Both the position numbers and the translations under genes were made by a program. DNA of 64,000 bases, taken from positions 105,902 to 169,901 of the forward strand of contig JANQQU010000034.1 in NCBI GenBank assembly GCA_028284905.1, read 5' to 3'. This stretch comes from Calditrichia bacterium (GTDB lineage: Bacteria > Calditrichota > Calditrichia > RBG-13-44-9 > J075). Below are positions 44,777 through 53,548 of the stretch, in pieces (within the stretch, counting starts at the first letter, position 1; every line of letters begins with the position of its first letter). The notes under the pieces were generated by a model. The model saw nothing but the letters and a program-made list of their open reading frames with translations, had not been told where the DNA came from and did not search any database.

Positions 44777-45562
44777 TTAACGCTGCTGATCGTTCGCCCC
44801 CAACCATTCTATTGGTAATAAATTATCGGGAGATTTCAAACTATAACCGAATACATTGGCGCTTTTTTCAAAATTTTCCGGAATACCATTTAGATTACCG
44901 TTTAAACGGTCCGTTCGCCACAAAGCGAGATATTTTTGATTGATATTCGGCAACACTTCATTCTTAATGACCAACGGCGGTAAACCGATCCAGCTAAGGA
45001 GGCGCTCAATATTTTCTTGCGGCGCGAATACAAGTTCCTCGTATCGCATCACATACACTGAATTCAAGTATGCCATGTCTGCGCGAAAGCGTTCATAGCA
45101 ATGTAAGGCATGAGCAATCAAATCCGGAATTGATCTCTGCACCCGTTTTTTTGTTGCATAGGCGACGGCAATCGGATGCCGGAGAATAATGATGAATTTA
45201 CTGTTCGGAAAAAGTTGCTGCAAGAACCGGGTGCGGATCAAGTTCGGGGGCGATTTTTCGAGCAAATATTCTTGCGTAATATCCCAGTAGCGCTGCCACT
45301 CCTGAAACAATCTTCCACTGTTTTCCGGAACGGCTAATGGATGCGTTTCAGTCATATACGAAGCGTCGTTAAAGCCAAATCGTCCGGGCCCGCCGAAGGC
45401 ACTGGCCGGCTGAAATACACTCTGTAAATGTTGTCCTTCATCTTTTGGCACACCGGTATTTGTAAAACCACTAATCGCCGGGTGAGAGCGAAGTATTTCG
45501 TGCAAAAGGGAAGTGCCGCTCCGGTGAAGACCGCCGATAAATATAAAGCACTTGTCATTCAT
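44777..45562 (-). CDS. Sulfotransferase-family protein
   Basis: A 261-residue cytoplasmic protein of the PAPS-dependent sulfotransferase fold. The 5'-phosphosulfate loop is FIGGLHRSGTSLLHEIL (residues ~8-24), and the 3'-phosphate-binding strand-loop is FIIILRHPIAVAYATKKR. An YEELVFAPQENIERLLSWIG segment is typical of the family. It would transfer sulfate from PAPS to a hydroxyl or amine of a sugar or lipid. It stands upstream of a GNAT gene; no glycan-synthesis genes are adjacent. Confidence 0.87.
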   Translation of the reverse strand: MNDKCFIFIGGLHRSGTSLLHEILRSHPAISGFTNTGVPKDEGQHLQSVFQPASAFGGPGRFGFNDASYMTETHPLAVPENSGRLFQEWQRYWDITQEYLLEKSPPNLIRTRFLQQLFPNSKFIIILRHPIAVAYATKKRVQRSIPDLIAHALHCYERFRADMAYLNSVYVMRYEELVFAPQENIERLLSWIGLPPLVIKNEVLPNINQKYLALWRTDRLNGNLNGIPENFEKSANVFGYSLKSPDNLLPIEWLGANDQQR

Positions 45563-45591
45563 GGCAATCTTTATCCTTCATCTGAAACAAA

Positions 45592-45789
45592 TTAATCTTC
45601 ACCATTGTCATCCAGATAGAGGTTGTTAAGACCAGTCTCTGAATCGTTCAGCCCCTTTTTAAAGGCTTCCAGGTTTTCCGCATCCTTAAACAGTTCACTG
45701 ACGGCCTGTAAATCCAGTCCTTCGGCTACTTCCGATTTAAAGCGGGTTAAATTTTTATGAAAATATACAATTCTGATTGAATATAAAAA
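45592..45789 (-). pseudogene. Remnant of a Bacteroidetes-type hypothetical protein
   Basis: A 65-codon open stretch without a start codon, bounded upstream by a stop. The segment LDLQAVSELFKDAENLEAFK and GLNDSETGLNNLYLDDNG recalls a family, common in Bacteroidetes and relatives, whose members continue GEVDYIRV; here the frame stops right after NGED. Both ends of the gene are missing. Family likeness is from memory and needs a search. The rest of 45563-45908 shows no feature. Confidence 0.5.
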
Positions 45790-45908
45790 TCAGATTCAGT
45801 GGGACAGGCATAAATACCTAGAAGCATCCCCGGTTAATGATACCTGTAGATAATATTATGGTGGCTAAAGGAACCCGGGGAAGGCGTTTTTATTTTATCA
45901 GGAGGCAG

Positions 45909-46841
45909 CTAATGAATCTGCACCCATTCCTGGCCATCCCAGCGCCAGAGGTCACCGAGCGCTGTTCGTTCCGCGCTTCTGCCGCCATGAAGGAAGGTAT
46001 GACCGTTTTCTCGATCGTAAGCCATTGCAGCCATATTTCTCGCCGGAGGCCCTTCTTTAGTGACGAGATGCCAGGCATTGCCATCCCATTCCCAGGTATC
46101 GCCGTAATGAATTGCCGGGGTTCGCTGCTTGCCGCCGAACAAGACGATTCGTTTTCTTTTACTGTCGGAAACCATCATATGGTTATTTCTGATTGGCGGC
46201 CCAGAGACATCAAGCTGTTTCCATTCACGGCCATTCCACTCCCAGGTATCGCCGAGGGAGTTACCGTTGGCATAGCCTCCGAAAAGGATCAGGGTTTTCC
46301 GCTGATGGTCGTAGGCCATTTGTGCCCGGGAGCGGGGCGATGGGCGCTCTCCGGTTAGTGTTACCTGCTGCCATTTGCCCTGTTGCCATTCCCACATTTC
46401 ATCCGCTCCGCTATTTCCGCCGGAAAACATCACAACAACTTTCCGGTGTTCATCATAGGCAATTGCCGGTGAATAGCGCGGAGAAGGGCCACTGCTATCC
46501 GCCACCTGCCACTGCTTACCGTCCCAGCGCCAGGTCTTACTGTCGCTCATTCCCGCTGTTGCAATGCCTCCGAAGAGGAGCGAACCTCCAAATTCCGGGT
46601 TGTAGACTAAACTATGACTGCCACGCCCACCCGCGGTTGCATCCGCTTTCTTTTCCCACTGTTGGCCATCCCATATCCAGGTATCCTGAAAAAATTCCCG
46701 GTTATCGCCATTACCGCTGTAGAGGACGAGTTGTTGATGCTTGGCATCGTAAGTCATGGCATGATGATGGCGGGGGGAAGGATATTCTTCATTTCCGAAA
46801 ATCGGGAATGACAGTAGAAAAAGAATGAAAAGGGATCTCAA
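45909..46841 (-). CDS. Secreted Kelch-repeat propeller protein
   Basis: A 310-residue protein: signal peptide (1-~16), then six Kelch-like blades of ~50 residues from ~18 to the end. Each blade has the form (P)RxxHAMxYDxxxxxxxLFGG...DTWxWDGxxW; examples are ILFGGYANGNSLGDTWEWNG and IVLFGGKQRT. Kelch propellers are binding scaffolds; no enzyme residues (galactose oxidase Cys-Tyr copper site) are apparent. Location: periplasm or outside. The function is unknown; it is a single gene with no operon partner. Confidence 0.88.
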   Translation of the reverse strand: MRSLFILFLLSFPIFGNEEYPSPRHHHAMTYDAKHQQLVLYSGNGDNREFFQDTWIWDGQQWEKKADATAGGRGSHSLVYNPEFGGSLLFGGIATAGMSDSKTWRWDGKQWQVADSSGPSPRYSPAIAYDEHRKVVVMFSGGNSGADEMWEWQQGKWQQVTLTGERPSPRSRAQMAYDHQRKTLILFGGYANGNSLGDTWEWNGREWKQLDVSGPPIRNNHMMVSDSKRKRIVLFGGKQRTPAIHYGDTWEWDGNAWHLVTKEGPPARNMAAMAYDRENGHTFLHGGRSAERTALGDLWRWDGQEWVQIH

Positions 46842-47105
46842 GTATCAGCCTCCGATGTGAGAAAGTTTTCATGAATAGTATTATCCGGCTATAAAACAGA
46901 CGATAGAGATGCTGATAAGTTACGGAGAGATGTTGGTAATCTGGCAAATGGACAAATGAGTTTTTAGTGTTTTCTGCGAGTCTGGTGGATATAATACTCG
47001 AAGCGTTGCAGTATGTAACTATATCGAGATTCCCTAAGCGGCTGCGCTTTCATTTATAGACAGCCCACAACCGCTTAGCGAATTTCGACATTTATATAAT
47101 CCGTT

Positions 47106-48602
47106 TTATTTTACCAAAACCGCTCTCTTCGTTTTCACAAAATGATCTGCATGTAAGCGATAAAAATAAATACCGGATGCAACGTTGTTGCCGTTATTAT
47201 CCTTACCATTCCAAATAACCGATTTTAGCCCGGCAGATTCATACCTGTTAACCAAAGTAGTTATTTCTTCACCAAGCATATTATAAATTTTCAATATTAC
47301 CCTTGAGCGTTTAGGAATATGGTAACTAATTGTTGTTGAAGGATTAAACGGGTTGGGATAGTTTGAGTATAAAAAGAAGTGACGAAAAGATTCATTTCTA
47401 TCAGTGTTAATTGTTGTCACCCAGGGAGATTCAAGCGCCCCCATATCAGGTTTACTGCCTTCAAAATCGGTGATAATAAGCGTATCACCACGCAGGGTAA
47501 AAACAGTATCGCTACCGGCATCGACACAGGGAGAATTGCTGTGTAGTTGAAAATTAAGGGTATCAGGATGAATAAAGCGTGGATCGGCCGCAATGTTGCC
47601 AACGCCAGGCCATCCACCGTCAATATTGGAATAGTTAACGAACGGTGTGCCCCAATAAGATGACGAATCAATAGCGATTTCTGTATTCCGAAAAATTGTA
47701 TTATAGATTAGTTGTGAATCCGCTACCGAGCGAAATCCGATGGAATCCCCGTAAAGCGTATTATTTAGAAAAAGGACCTCCGATGCAGGTTGGCTACTGT
47801 GGACTTCTATACCATATTGATTGGCCACAAAAGTATTCTTTGAAGCCAAAACTTTACCATCCTCAATGACGATCCCCCTGCGATTTTCTTCAAATATATT
47901 TTCAGAAATTATGAAATCTGCTTCATCGGTATAACTGCTTATTGCAAAAGTTTCATTATTCCGGAACAGATTCTGATGGATCAGCGGCATTGAAGAATGA
48001 AACGTAAAGCCGCCTTCAATCTGAAGTCCCTTTTGATTGTTTGAGAATAAATTGTTTTCAAATCTCGGGGAAGCCCCTTCTATTAATACCGCTAATTCAT
48101 GGTCTCGAAATATATTATTCCTTATCAGGGCGCCGGAACTATCGCCGATAGCAACCCCCAATCCATCCCCGGCGCTACCGGGGATCATCGGAATAATGAT
48201 GTTATCCGTGATCAGTGGGGCTGAGACATTTATACATAAAATTCCCCACCAGGAACCCTGAATAGTAAATCCTTGCAAAACAGCGGATGTGTCGGCAACA
48301 TTATCAATAAGAACGACGGCAATGGCTGTGTCGTTCGTAACCGTTGTAAAGTCAGGCCCCATTTCGGACATTACTACAACACCGCTACGCATTGATATAC
48401 AAACATCAATAGGGTATCCATTCAGTGACCCCTTATGAGTATCTGTATAAATGCCCGGTGCAACTAAGATGGTATCGCCTGCTGTGGCGGAATTTATACC
48501 CTCCTGGATGGTTGGGAAATCTTGAGGAATTCGGACAATATTAGCATTACAAATAAATGGGTAAACAATTACAATGAGTATAGATATTATTAGATTTTTC
48601 AT
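47106..48602 (-). CDS. Secreted right-handed beta-helix protein with T9SS sorting domain
   Basis: A 498-residue protein: signal peptide (1-~21), a parallel beta-helix (~22-350) in the pectate-lyase/NosD style starting IVRIPQDFPTIQEGINSA, with repeated rungs such as NNIFRDHE, NNLFSNNQ, QNLFRNNE and NTFVANQYG, a spacer, and a type A sorting domain (~410-498, SNYPNPFNPSTT ... VKTKRAVLVK). Such proteins bind or cut polysaccharide, but no lyase residues can be assigned by eye. The start at 48602 gives the signal peptide directly; an ATG five codons upstream is possible. Exported by the type IX system. It is a single gene. Confidence 0.88.
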   Translation of the reverse strand: MKNLIISILIVIVYPFICNANIVRIPQDFPTIQEGINSATAGDTILVAPGIYTDTHKGSLNGYPIDVCISMRSGVVVMSEMGPDFTTVTNDTAIAVVLIDNVADTSAVLQGFTIQGSWWGILCINVSAPLITDNIIIPMIPGSAGDGLGVAIGDSSGALIRNNIFRDHELAVLIEGASPRFENNLFSNNQKGLQIEGGFTFHSSMPLIHQNLFRNNETFAISSYTDEADFIISENIFEENRRGIVIEDGKVLASKNTFVANQYGIEVHSSQPASEVLFLNNTLYGDSIGFRSVADSQLIYNTIFRNTEIAIDSSSYWGTPFVNYSNIDGGWPGVGNIAADPRFIHPDTLNFQLHSNSPCVDAGSDTVFTLRGDTLIITDFEGSKPDMGALESPWVTTINTDRNESFRHFFLYSNYPNPFNPSTTISYHIPKRSRVILKIYNMLGEEITTLVNRYESAGLKSVIWNGKDNNGNNVASGIYFYRLHADHFVKTKRAVLVK

Positions 48603-48840
48603 AATTACTCCCATCATATAAATAGGATGAATTATCAGTTTATTTATCGGCGAATTGATGATATAAATTATGCTGTATACCTATGCTGATAGCTAAAACT
48701 TAAGCGACACGTTTTAAGTGCTCGACTCTTTTTGCTTTATGTGCTACCGACTAAAGATCAAAAAGAATGCCAACACAGGTCTATGCTGGAAACTATAATA
48801 TTTACAGAATGTTAAGCAATGGGGCCACAGGTGGGAAGGA

Positions 48841-48876
48841 TGAATCTGTTGTCTACTTATTTATACAACAGATTCA
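48841..48876. other. 12-bp-arm hairpin after the propeller gene at 48909
   Basis: Perfect arms TGAATCTGTTGT / ACAACAGATTCA with a 12-nt loop, 32 bp past the stop; U-run weak. Possible terminator. The remaining 48618-48908 holds no gene that I can support. Confidence 0.5.
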
Positions 48877-48908
48877 TATATTTAGACAGTTTAATATTAA
48901 TAGAATGA

Positions 48909-50294
48909 TTATTGAATTGCCAAAAGATCCAGGCAAACCAACCATTCTTTGCCACGAACATAGAGGTAGCCATTAGAAATTACCGGTGCGGACCAGGCGG
49001 GATATTCCAGCAGATTTTTGCCGTCATCATCCAGCAGGGTTACGGTAGAAATGATCTCTGGTTTTTCCGGGGTTGCTTTGAAGAGTGTCAACGTGCCGCG
49101 CTCGCCGAGGCCGATAAAATGGCCGTCGACATACAGCAATGAGGAGAGCTCTTTCACTTTATAATCCCACATTTTTTTTCCGCTGGCCACTTCGATACAA
49201 CGATAAGCAGCAACACCAACATTGCGTCCATGGCAGGCATAGAGGTAACCATCATGGTGAATGGCGGTATTCCAGTGCAATTCCATCTTCCGTTCCCGCT
49301 GCTTTTTCTGATCCTGCCAAACGACAGAATAATCCTTTCCTTCCATCTTCAACAAAGCGCTGCCGGGACCATAAGTTTCGCTGATAAAGACGTAATCGTC
49401 AATAAACACCGGATTGGCAGCATTAACCGATTCGAGCTTTTTCGCCCGCCAGGGAAAATGGAAATAGACCTCACCTGAAGTAGGCTCAAAACTCATCAAT
49501 CCACTGCGTGCAAAGTAAAACCCCTGCCTTTTTCCGTTAATCGTAGCGATTTTCGGACTGGCATAAGCGGCAAGCATATCCGAAGTCTCATAGATCACTT
49601 CCCCGGTATACTTGTTAAATGCTACGATGCCGCTGCCATTGCCGCTCAGTTTTCCATCCGCAGCAAGAATATTAGCATGCTCGGTGGGCGGAGATCCACC
49701 GATAGCCGTGATGAGCAAATCCCCTTCAATTACCGGCGTTGATCCCACGCCGAAGAAATTTTTAATGACATTAAACTTCTCGGTGGTATTCACTTTCCAG
49801 ATCAGTTGACCGTCGAGCACATTCAGGCAATGGAGCATCCCCTCGACACCGAAGATATAAACACGCTCGTTTTCAATCACCGGTGTGGTGCGAGGACCAT
49901 TACTAAACTTGTAGAGGTCTTCATATGCCGCAGTATATTCGAATCTCCAGAGATCTTCCCCGGTTTCGCTGTTCATACAACTGAGGCGCATTTGATCGCC
50001 AACGCGATCAAGGATGAACAAGCGGCCTTGAACGATGGAAGCAGCACCATCCCCCTCGCCCATTTTCTTTTGCCAGGCGATAGGTGGGCCGCCCTCCGGC
50101 CAGGGGCGAATGACATTGGTTTCTGCAGATTTACTGTCGCCAGTTGGCCCGAGAAAGGTGGGCCAGTCGAAGCCGGTTTTGCGGGTGCGAAGATCAGGGA
50201 TTTCTTTTTCGTTTTCTTCAGCAATAATTACATCCGCTAAACTTATTGTCAAGCAGGTGAAAACGAGAACAAATATGCGAAGTTTACTCATCAT
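48909..50294 (-). CDS. Exported PQQ-like beta-propeller protein
   Basis: A 461-residue protein: signal peptide (1-~25, MMSKLRIFVLVFTCLTISLA), then an eight-bladed PQQ-like propeller with FDWPTFLGPTGDSKSAETNV at its start (the 'WP.FRGP..G' opening common to this group), GEDLWRFEYT, GQLIWKVNT and a final YVRGKEWLVCLDL blade. This exported type occurs widely in Planctomycetes and FCB bacteria as a putative quinoprotein relative or pyrrolo-quinoline-like propeller; cofactor residues are not evident. The start at 50294 (or 50291) is chosen over 50336 for its signal peptide. No operon partner; the upstream gap is full of repeats. Confidence 0.88.
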   Translation of the reverse strand: MMSKLRIFVLVFTCLTISLADVIIAEENEKEIPDLRTRKTGFDWPTFLGPTGDSKSAETNVIRPWPEGGPPIAWQKKMGEGDGAASIVQGRLFILDRVGDQMRLSCMNSETGEDLWRFEYTAAYEDLYKFSNGPRTTPVIENERVYIFGVEGMLHCLNVLDGQLIWKVNTTEKFNVIKNFFGVGSTPVIEGDLLITAIGGSPPTEHANILAADGKLSGNGSGIVAFNKYTGEVIYETSDMLAAYASPKIATINGKRQGFYFARSGLMSFEPTSGEVYFHFPWRAKKLESVNAANPVFIDDYVFISETYGPGSALLKMEGKDYSVVWQDQKKQRERKMELHWNTAIHHDGYLYACHGRNVGVAAYRCIEVASGKKMWDYKVKELSSLLYVDGHFIGLGERGTLTLFKATPEKPEIISTVTLLDDDGKNLLEYPAWSAPVISNGYLYVRGKEWLVCLDLLAIQ

Positions 50295-50385
50295 TAAGAT
50301 ATCCACTTTTTTAGGGGTAAATAAAATATTGACCAAGACAGCAAAACAATAAAGTGTTAAAAAGTAATGCCGAGTCCCATTTTAT

Positions 50386-50638
50386 CTGTCATCGCGAGGA
50401 GTGAAGCGACAAAGCGATCTTTTTGTCGATACAACAGCAGAGATTGCTTCGGCAAAAAAGCGCCTCGCAATGGGCATATTAATTTAAAATGTGTGCTGCT
50501 TTGCTTGTTAAGTGTTAAGTTCTCATGGGGTTACAAAGAATAATATTGAAGCATGTTGACATTGTTTCCTGTAACCATTAGTAAATAAAGGGATTACAAG
50601 CAAAGCAGCACACATCTGTAACTAATATGCCCGCAATG
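50386..50638. repeat. TCATTGCGAGG-family copy 4, interrupted by a MITE-like insertion
   Basis: Left arm TGTCATCGCGAGGAG, right arm GAGATTGCTTCGGCAAA with GCGCCTCGCAATG, then a 159-bp insert and a second CGCAATG followed by ACA, which would complete the ending CGCAATGACA. Confidence 0.8.
50473..50631. mobile_element. 159-bp MITE-like element with 7-bp target duplication
   Basis: Terminal inverted repeats of ~36 bp with four mismatches: outermost GGCATATTA / TAATATGCC, inner ATGTGTGCTGCTTTGCTTGT at 50489-50508 and its exact complement at 50596-50615. It is flanked on both sides by CGCAATG (50466-50472 and 50632-50638), as expected of a 7-bp target duplication. There is no coding capacity. No full transposase with such ends is in this window. 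The gap 50337-50679 is otherwise empty. Confidence 0.8.
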
Positions 50639-50679
50639 ACAACATACTAGCTTTACATGCTTAACAACACCTTAACAAT

Positions 50680-51210
50680 TTACAGCTGCAAACGAAACCC
50701 AAAAACTGGTAATTCTTCCTGCATAAAATCGAGGTCTTCAGAACGGGTAAAGCCGAATTTCTCATACATTTTCCAGGCGACCTCCATCGCTTTCGTGGTA
50801 TGAATAACCACCTGGCTATTCCCGCTTTCCCGCGCTTTTCGAATGCATTCTGCCGTTAGCAGTTTACCGACGCCCTGTCCGCGAGCAATTGGAGCCACCG
50901 CCAGCAAGCGAAAACCGGAAGCATTTTTTTCCTGAGTGGCAGTACCACCCGATCCATAATACTGCATATCGCTGAAATAAACCACCCCACCGGCCAATTC
51001 GCCACTTTCGGAAACCGCCACTAATAATTCCGTCGCCGGTTTTTGGGTTAATTCCCCGATGTTTGCGAGCATCTCGTAATACCGTGGTTGCTCCTCAGCT
51101 GTGGGGAAGTCTTCCAGTTGGGAGTAAACGGTTATCATCAACTGGCCGATCGCCGCAAACTCTTCCGGGCGAGCATTCCGAATTTCGAATCGGGTTTGTT
51201 TTGCTTTCAC
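50680..51210 (-). CDS. GNAT-family N-acetyltransferase (GTG start)
   Basis: A 176-residue GNAT: N-terminal FEIRNARPEEFAAIGQLMI, central ELLVAVSESGELAGGVVYF, motif A at about 108-128 (LLAVAPIARGQGVGKLLTAE), and VIHTTKAMEVAWKMYEKFGF near the C-terminus. The start is a GTG at 51210 that directly abuts the TAA of the upstream membrane-protein gene (TAAGTG), so translational coupling is probable. Three genes (hydrolase, membrane protein, GNAT) form one unit. The acceptor is unknown. Confidence 0.92.
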   Translation of the reverse strand: MKAKQTRFEIRNARPEEFAAIGQLMITVYSQLEDFPTAEEQPRYYEMLANIGELTQKPATELLVAVSESGELAGGVVYFSDMQYYGSGGTATQEKNASGFRLLAVAPIARGQGVGKLLTAECIRKARESGNSQVVIHTTKAMEVAWKMYEKFGFTRSEDLDFMQEELPVFGFRLQL

Positions 51211-51588
51211 TTAAATGTTTCCGAGCGCTGCAAAGATTAAAAAACCGCCAAATGCCAGCGAAGCAAATCCGGCCGGGCGGAAGGTGTTTTTGAATTTTTC
51301 CGCCGACCAGACCGCAAACTGCCGATGGCGTGAGGGTGGTGTAAAGGTTAAGCCGATAGCGACGGCTATTAATACATACCCGATAATCGTCATCAACTGT
51401 GGATACAAGGTCTGTTCCGCAAATCGCAGAAAAATAATCCCGAATATTATCCGGCTGACAATCTCGAACGGATGAAAATACGCTTTCTCGCTGAAACTGA
51501 CGATGGCATCCGCCCAGGCATCCGGCTTACTTATCATCCAAATGCTGAAAGCCATCATTAAGGCGCCGAAGAATGCAATTGCAAACAT
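51211..51588 (-). CDS. Small membrane protein of unknown function
   Basis: A 125-residue protein with four hydrophobic segments (FAIAFFGALMMAFSIWMI; VSRIIFGIIFLRFAEQTLYP; LMTIIGYVLIAVAIGLTF; FASLAFGGFLIFAALGNI). Basic loops (PPSRHRQF) place the middle loop inside. I do not recognise a family. It lies 6 bp after the alpha/beta hydrolase gene and abuts the GNAT gene. Confidence 0.8.
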   Translation of the reverse strand: MFAIAFFGALMMAFSIWMISKPDAWADAIVSFSEKAYFHPFEIVSRIIFGIIFLRFAEQTLYPQLMTIIGYVLIAVAIGLTFTPPSRHRQFAVWSAEKFKNTFRPAGFASLAFGGFLIFAALGNI

Positions 51589-51594
51589 AATAGT

Positions 51595-52410
51595 CTATGC
51601 TCCCAAAAAAGCGACGATTTCGTTCAGCACAGCATCATCCCGTAAAATCCGGAAATGCCCGGTGCCTTTTACAACCCGCATCTCGCAATTCGGCCAGTTT
51701 TTTTGGACATTTTGCGACAAGCGAATTGGGATGACCCGGTCATCTTCATCATGAAAGATGATTGCCCGCTCAACGTTGACTTCCTTTACGAAATCACTCA
51801 CGTTCATAGTTTTTACCGGTATTTGGGTTTCATTCTCCAGGCGATCGATCAAACGCTGCTGCACTTTGTCAGTAATGCCCACCTGCATGGCCACTTCATC
51901 GATTCGTTCCGAGAATCGATCCGGCGTCGTTATCAAAACATATTTATCCATTTTCAGATCTTTATTTGCCTTTAATGCGTAGGTCGTTGCCACGCCGCCA
52001 AAGGAATGGCTGATCAATTTGCGGACATTGAATTTTTCGATGCAGACGCCAACCAATTCAGTGAATTCAAACAGGCTGGTTTTCCCTTTGCTGCTAAAGC
52101 CATGGGATGGCCCGTCAAAGGCATAAACGGTATAGTTGTTTTCCAGCAGCTTTTCAATCAGATCAGAAAAATTACCGGCTTGCCCTTCCCAACCGTGAAT
52201 CAGCAGGACACTTTCCGAACCGCTTCCCCACTTATACGTCTGTATATCGAACCCTTTAAACGGAAGAACATTTTTTTCCGCCTTATTCAGGGTATCAATT
52301 TCATTATCCCGTAATTTGCGGATTTGCGGATTCGTTAATTGTCTATATGCCAGGTTTGTTACAACGCCCGGCAGTAAAATAGAAAGTAGCTTGATAAACG
52401 CTTTTTGCAT
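51595..52410 (-). CDS. Alpha/beta hydrolase
   Basis: A 271-residue protein: a hydrophobic N-terminal segment (LLSILLPGVVTNLAYRQ) that may anchor it, then an alpha/beta-hydrolase domain: oxyanion region LLIHGWEGQAGNF, nucleophile elbow in LISHSFGG (S-H-S-F-G-G, Ser near residue 137), acid in IIFHDEDDRVIP (Asp near 217-219) and His in VKGTGHFRIL. The triad is complete. The substrate is unknown; short esters or acyl groups are likely. It is first in a three-gene run with the membrane protein and the GNAT. Confidence 0.92.
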   Translation of the reverse strand: MQKAFIKLLSILLPGVVTNLAYRQLTNPQIRKLRDNEIDTLNKAEKNVLPFKGFDIQTYKWGSGSESVLLIHGWEGQAGNFSDLIEKLLENNYTVYAFDGPSHGFSSKGKTSLFEFTELVGVCIEKFNVRKLISHSFGGVATTYALKANKDLKMDKYVLITTPDRFSERIDEVAMQVGITDKVQQRLIDRLENETQIPVKTMNVSDFVKEVNVERAIIFHDEDDRVIPIRLSQNVQKNWPNCEMRVVKGTGHFRILRDDAVLNEIVAFLGA

Positions 52411-52474
52411 GAATGATGATCTCGCTTCTGGTTAAATCTTACCGCTGCCAAGATGGGGCAAATTCTTTTGCGAG

Positions 52475-52894
52475 TCAATCACTAATCTGAAGATTGGCTT
52501 CTGTAGACATCCGCCAAAAAATATAGAGCGCCACGGCGACATCAAAAGAAATACAGGCGATGGCATACCATTCCGGGGCAACATGGTTGCCCGGTCCGAT
52601 TAAATGCAGGAAAACATCCCAAAGCGGATGCAACAACCAGCCGATCCCTACCCAAACAATGGAGAATTTATTCGATAACCAATAGCAGGCGCTATAAATT
52701 AATACGCCCAGGGTTTCAATACCGATCCAGGTTAAATCTCCCCAAATAATCGCAAAGCCGATATAGATGAGTGCCGCGACAACAAGCCCCTGCCCCAACA
52801 GACGACGCACCGTTTTCAATCGTTTTTGATGGGCGAAATGTAGCAACGGCCAAACGGCGACCAGCCCGAGCAGGAATGAAATTGTGAAATACAT
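52475..52894 (-). CDS. DUF6010-like membrane protein
   Basis: A 139-residue protein with four to five hydrophobic helices (FTISFLLGLVAVWPLLHFAH; GLVVAALIYIGFAIIWG; IGIETLGVLIYSACYWL; WVGIGWLLHPLWDVFLH; ACISFDVAVALYIFW). The segment HPLWDVFLHLIGPGNHVAPEWY matches my memory of DUF6010 proteins, though the assignment is tentative. The function is unknown. It lies 64 bp before the hydrolase gene, same strand. Confidence 0.72.
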   Translation of the reverse strand: MYFTISFLLGLVAVWPLLHFAHQKRLKTVRRLLGQGLVVAALIYIGFAIIWGDLTWIGIETLGVLIYSACYWLSNKFSIVWVGIGWLLHPLWDVFLHLIGPGNHVAPEWYAIACISFDVAVALYIFWRMSTEANLQISD

Positions 52895-52985
52895 TTGGCT
52901 TTTTCTCCAATGCAGCGCCGATAGTTAGTGACAGTCGGCAGTAGCAGTTCTGGTCTTTACAGCCTATTGTCACTGCCCCTGCTAC

Positions 52986-53405
52986 TTATTTTTTCGACCG
53001 TGTTTCCGCTAAATTGTGGCCCAGCCATCCCATCGGAATGTAAGCGCCAACCAAATCTACCACTGCAAACCAGATCGGGGATGAAAGCATGATAACGTTG
53101 GTTAATCCTCCGAGAAAAAAGAAAGCGCCGATCCCGATAGCGATCTTAAATTTATGACTGGCAGCTAAAACAGAGGCGACAAAAGCACCGGCCAGGGTAC
53201 CCAATGCATGGGCGAGGAAAGGGAAGATAAAATGTTTCGGCTGGAAAAGATGCATGTTCGCTTTCAGACTATCCATATCGGTGACATCCACACCGTCTGG
53301 CGGTGGAATAACCTGACTGCTAAACATTACGATTCCCATGTTCACGATACTACCGACGACAAATCCGGCGACTACGGCCAGAATATTTTTTACGATCGGA
53401 TTCAT
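52986..53405 (-). CDS. Small membrane protein of unknown function
   Basis: A 139-residue protein with four hydrophobic segments (NILAVVAGFVVGSIVNMGIV; FIFPFLAHALGTLAGAFVAS; IAIGIGAFFFLGGLTNVIML; IWFAVVDLVGAYIPMGWLGH) and a periplasmic loop IPPPDGVDVTDMDSLKANMH between the first two. Similar unnamed proteins occur in Bacteroidetes. The function is not known. It stands 91 bp upstream of the DUF6010-like gene. Confidence 0.8.
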   Translation of the reverse strand: MNPIVKNILAVVAGFVVGSIVNMGIVMFSSQVIPPPDGVDVTDMDSLKANMHLFQPKHFIFPFLAHALGTLAGAFVASVLAASHKFKIAIGIGAFFFLGGLTNVIMLSSPIWFAVVDLVGAYIPMGWLGHNLAETRSKK

Positions 53406-53548
53406 ACGACCCCTCAGAAATTTTAAGTTTGGTGAATAATTACTTACAACTGCCCCTGCGGAATTTCCCTATAATAGGCAAATTCGGAGCAGTTTACACA
53501 TTTCGGGGAAGATATGAAATTAAAAATCGTAGTTTCAGGGATATTTTC

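Noticed and set aside
48767..48976. Possible small plus-strand gene of 69 codons
   Set aside because: It runs into the 3' end of the propeller gene on the other strand, spans a hairpin, and has no ribosome-binding site or conserved look.
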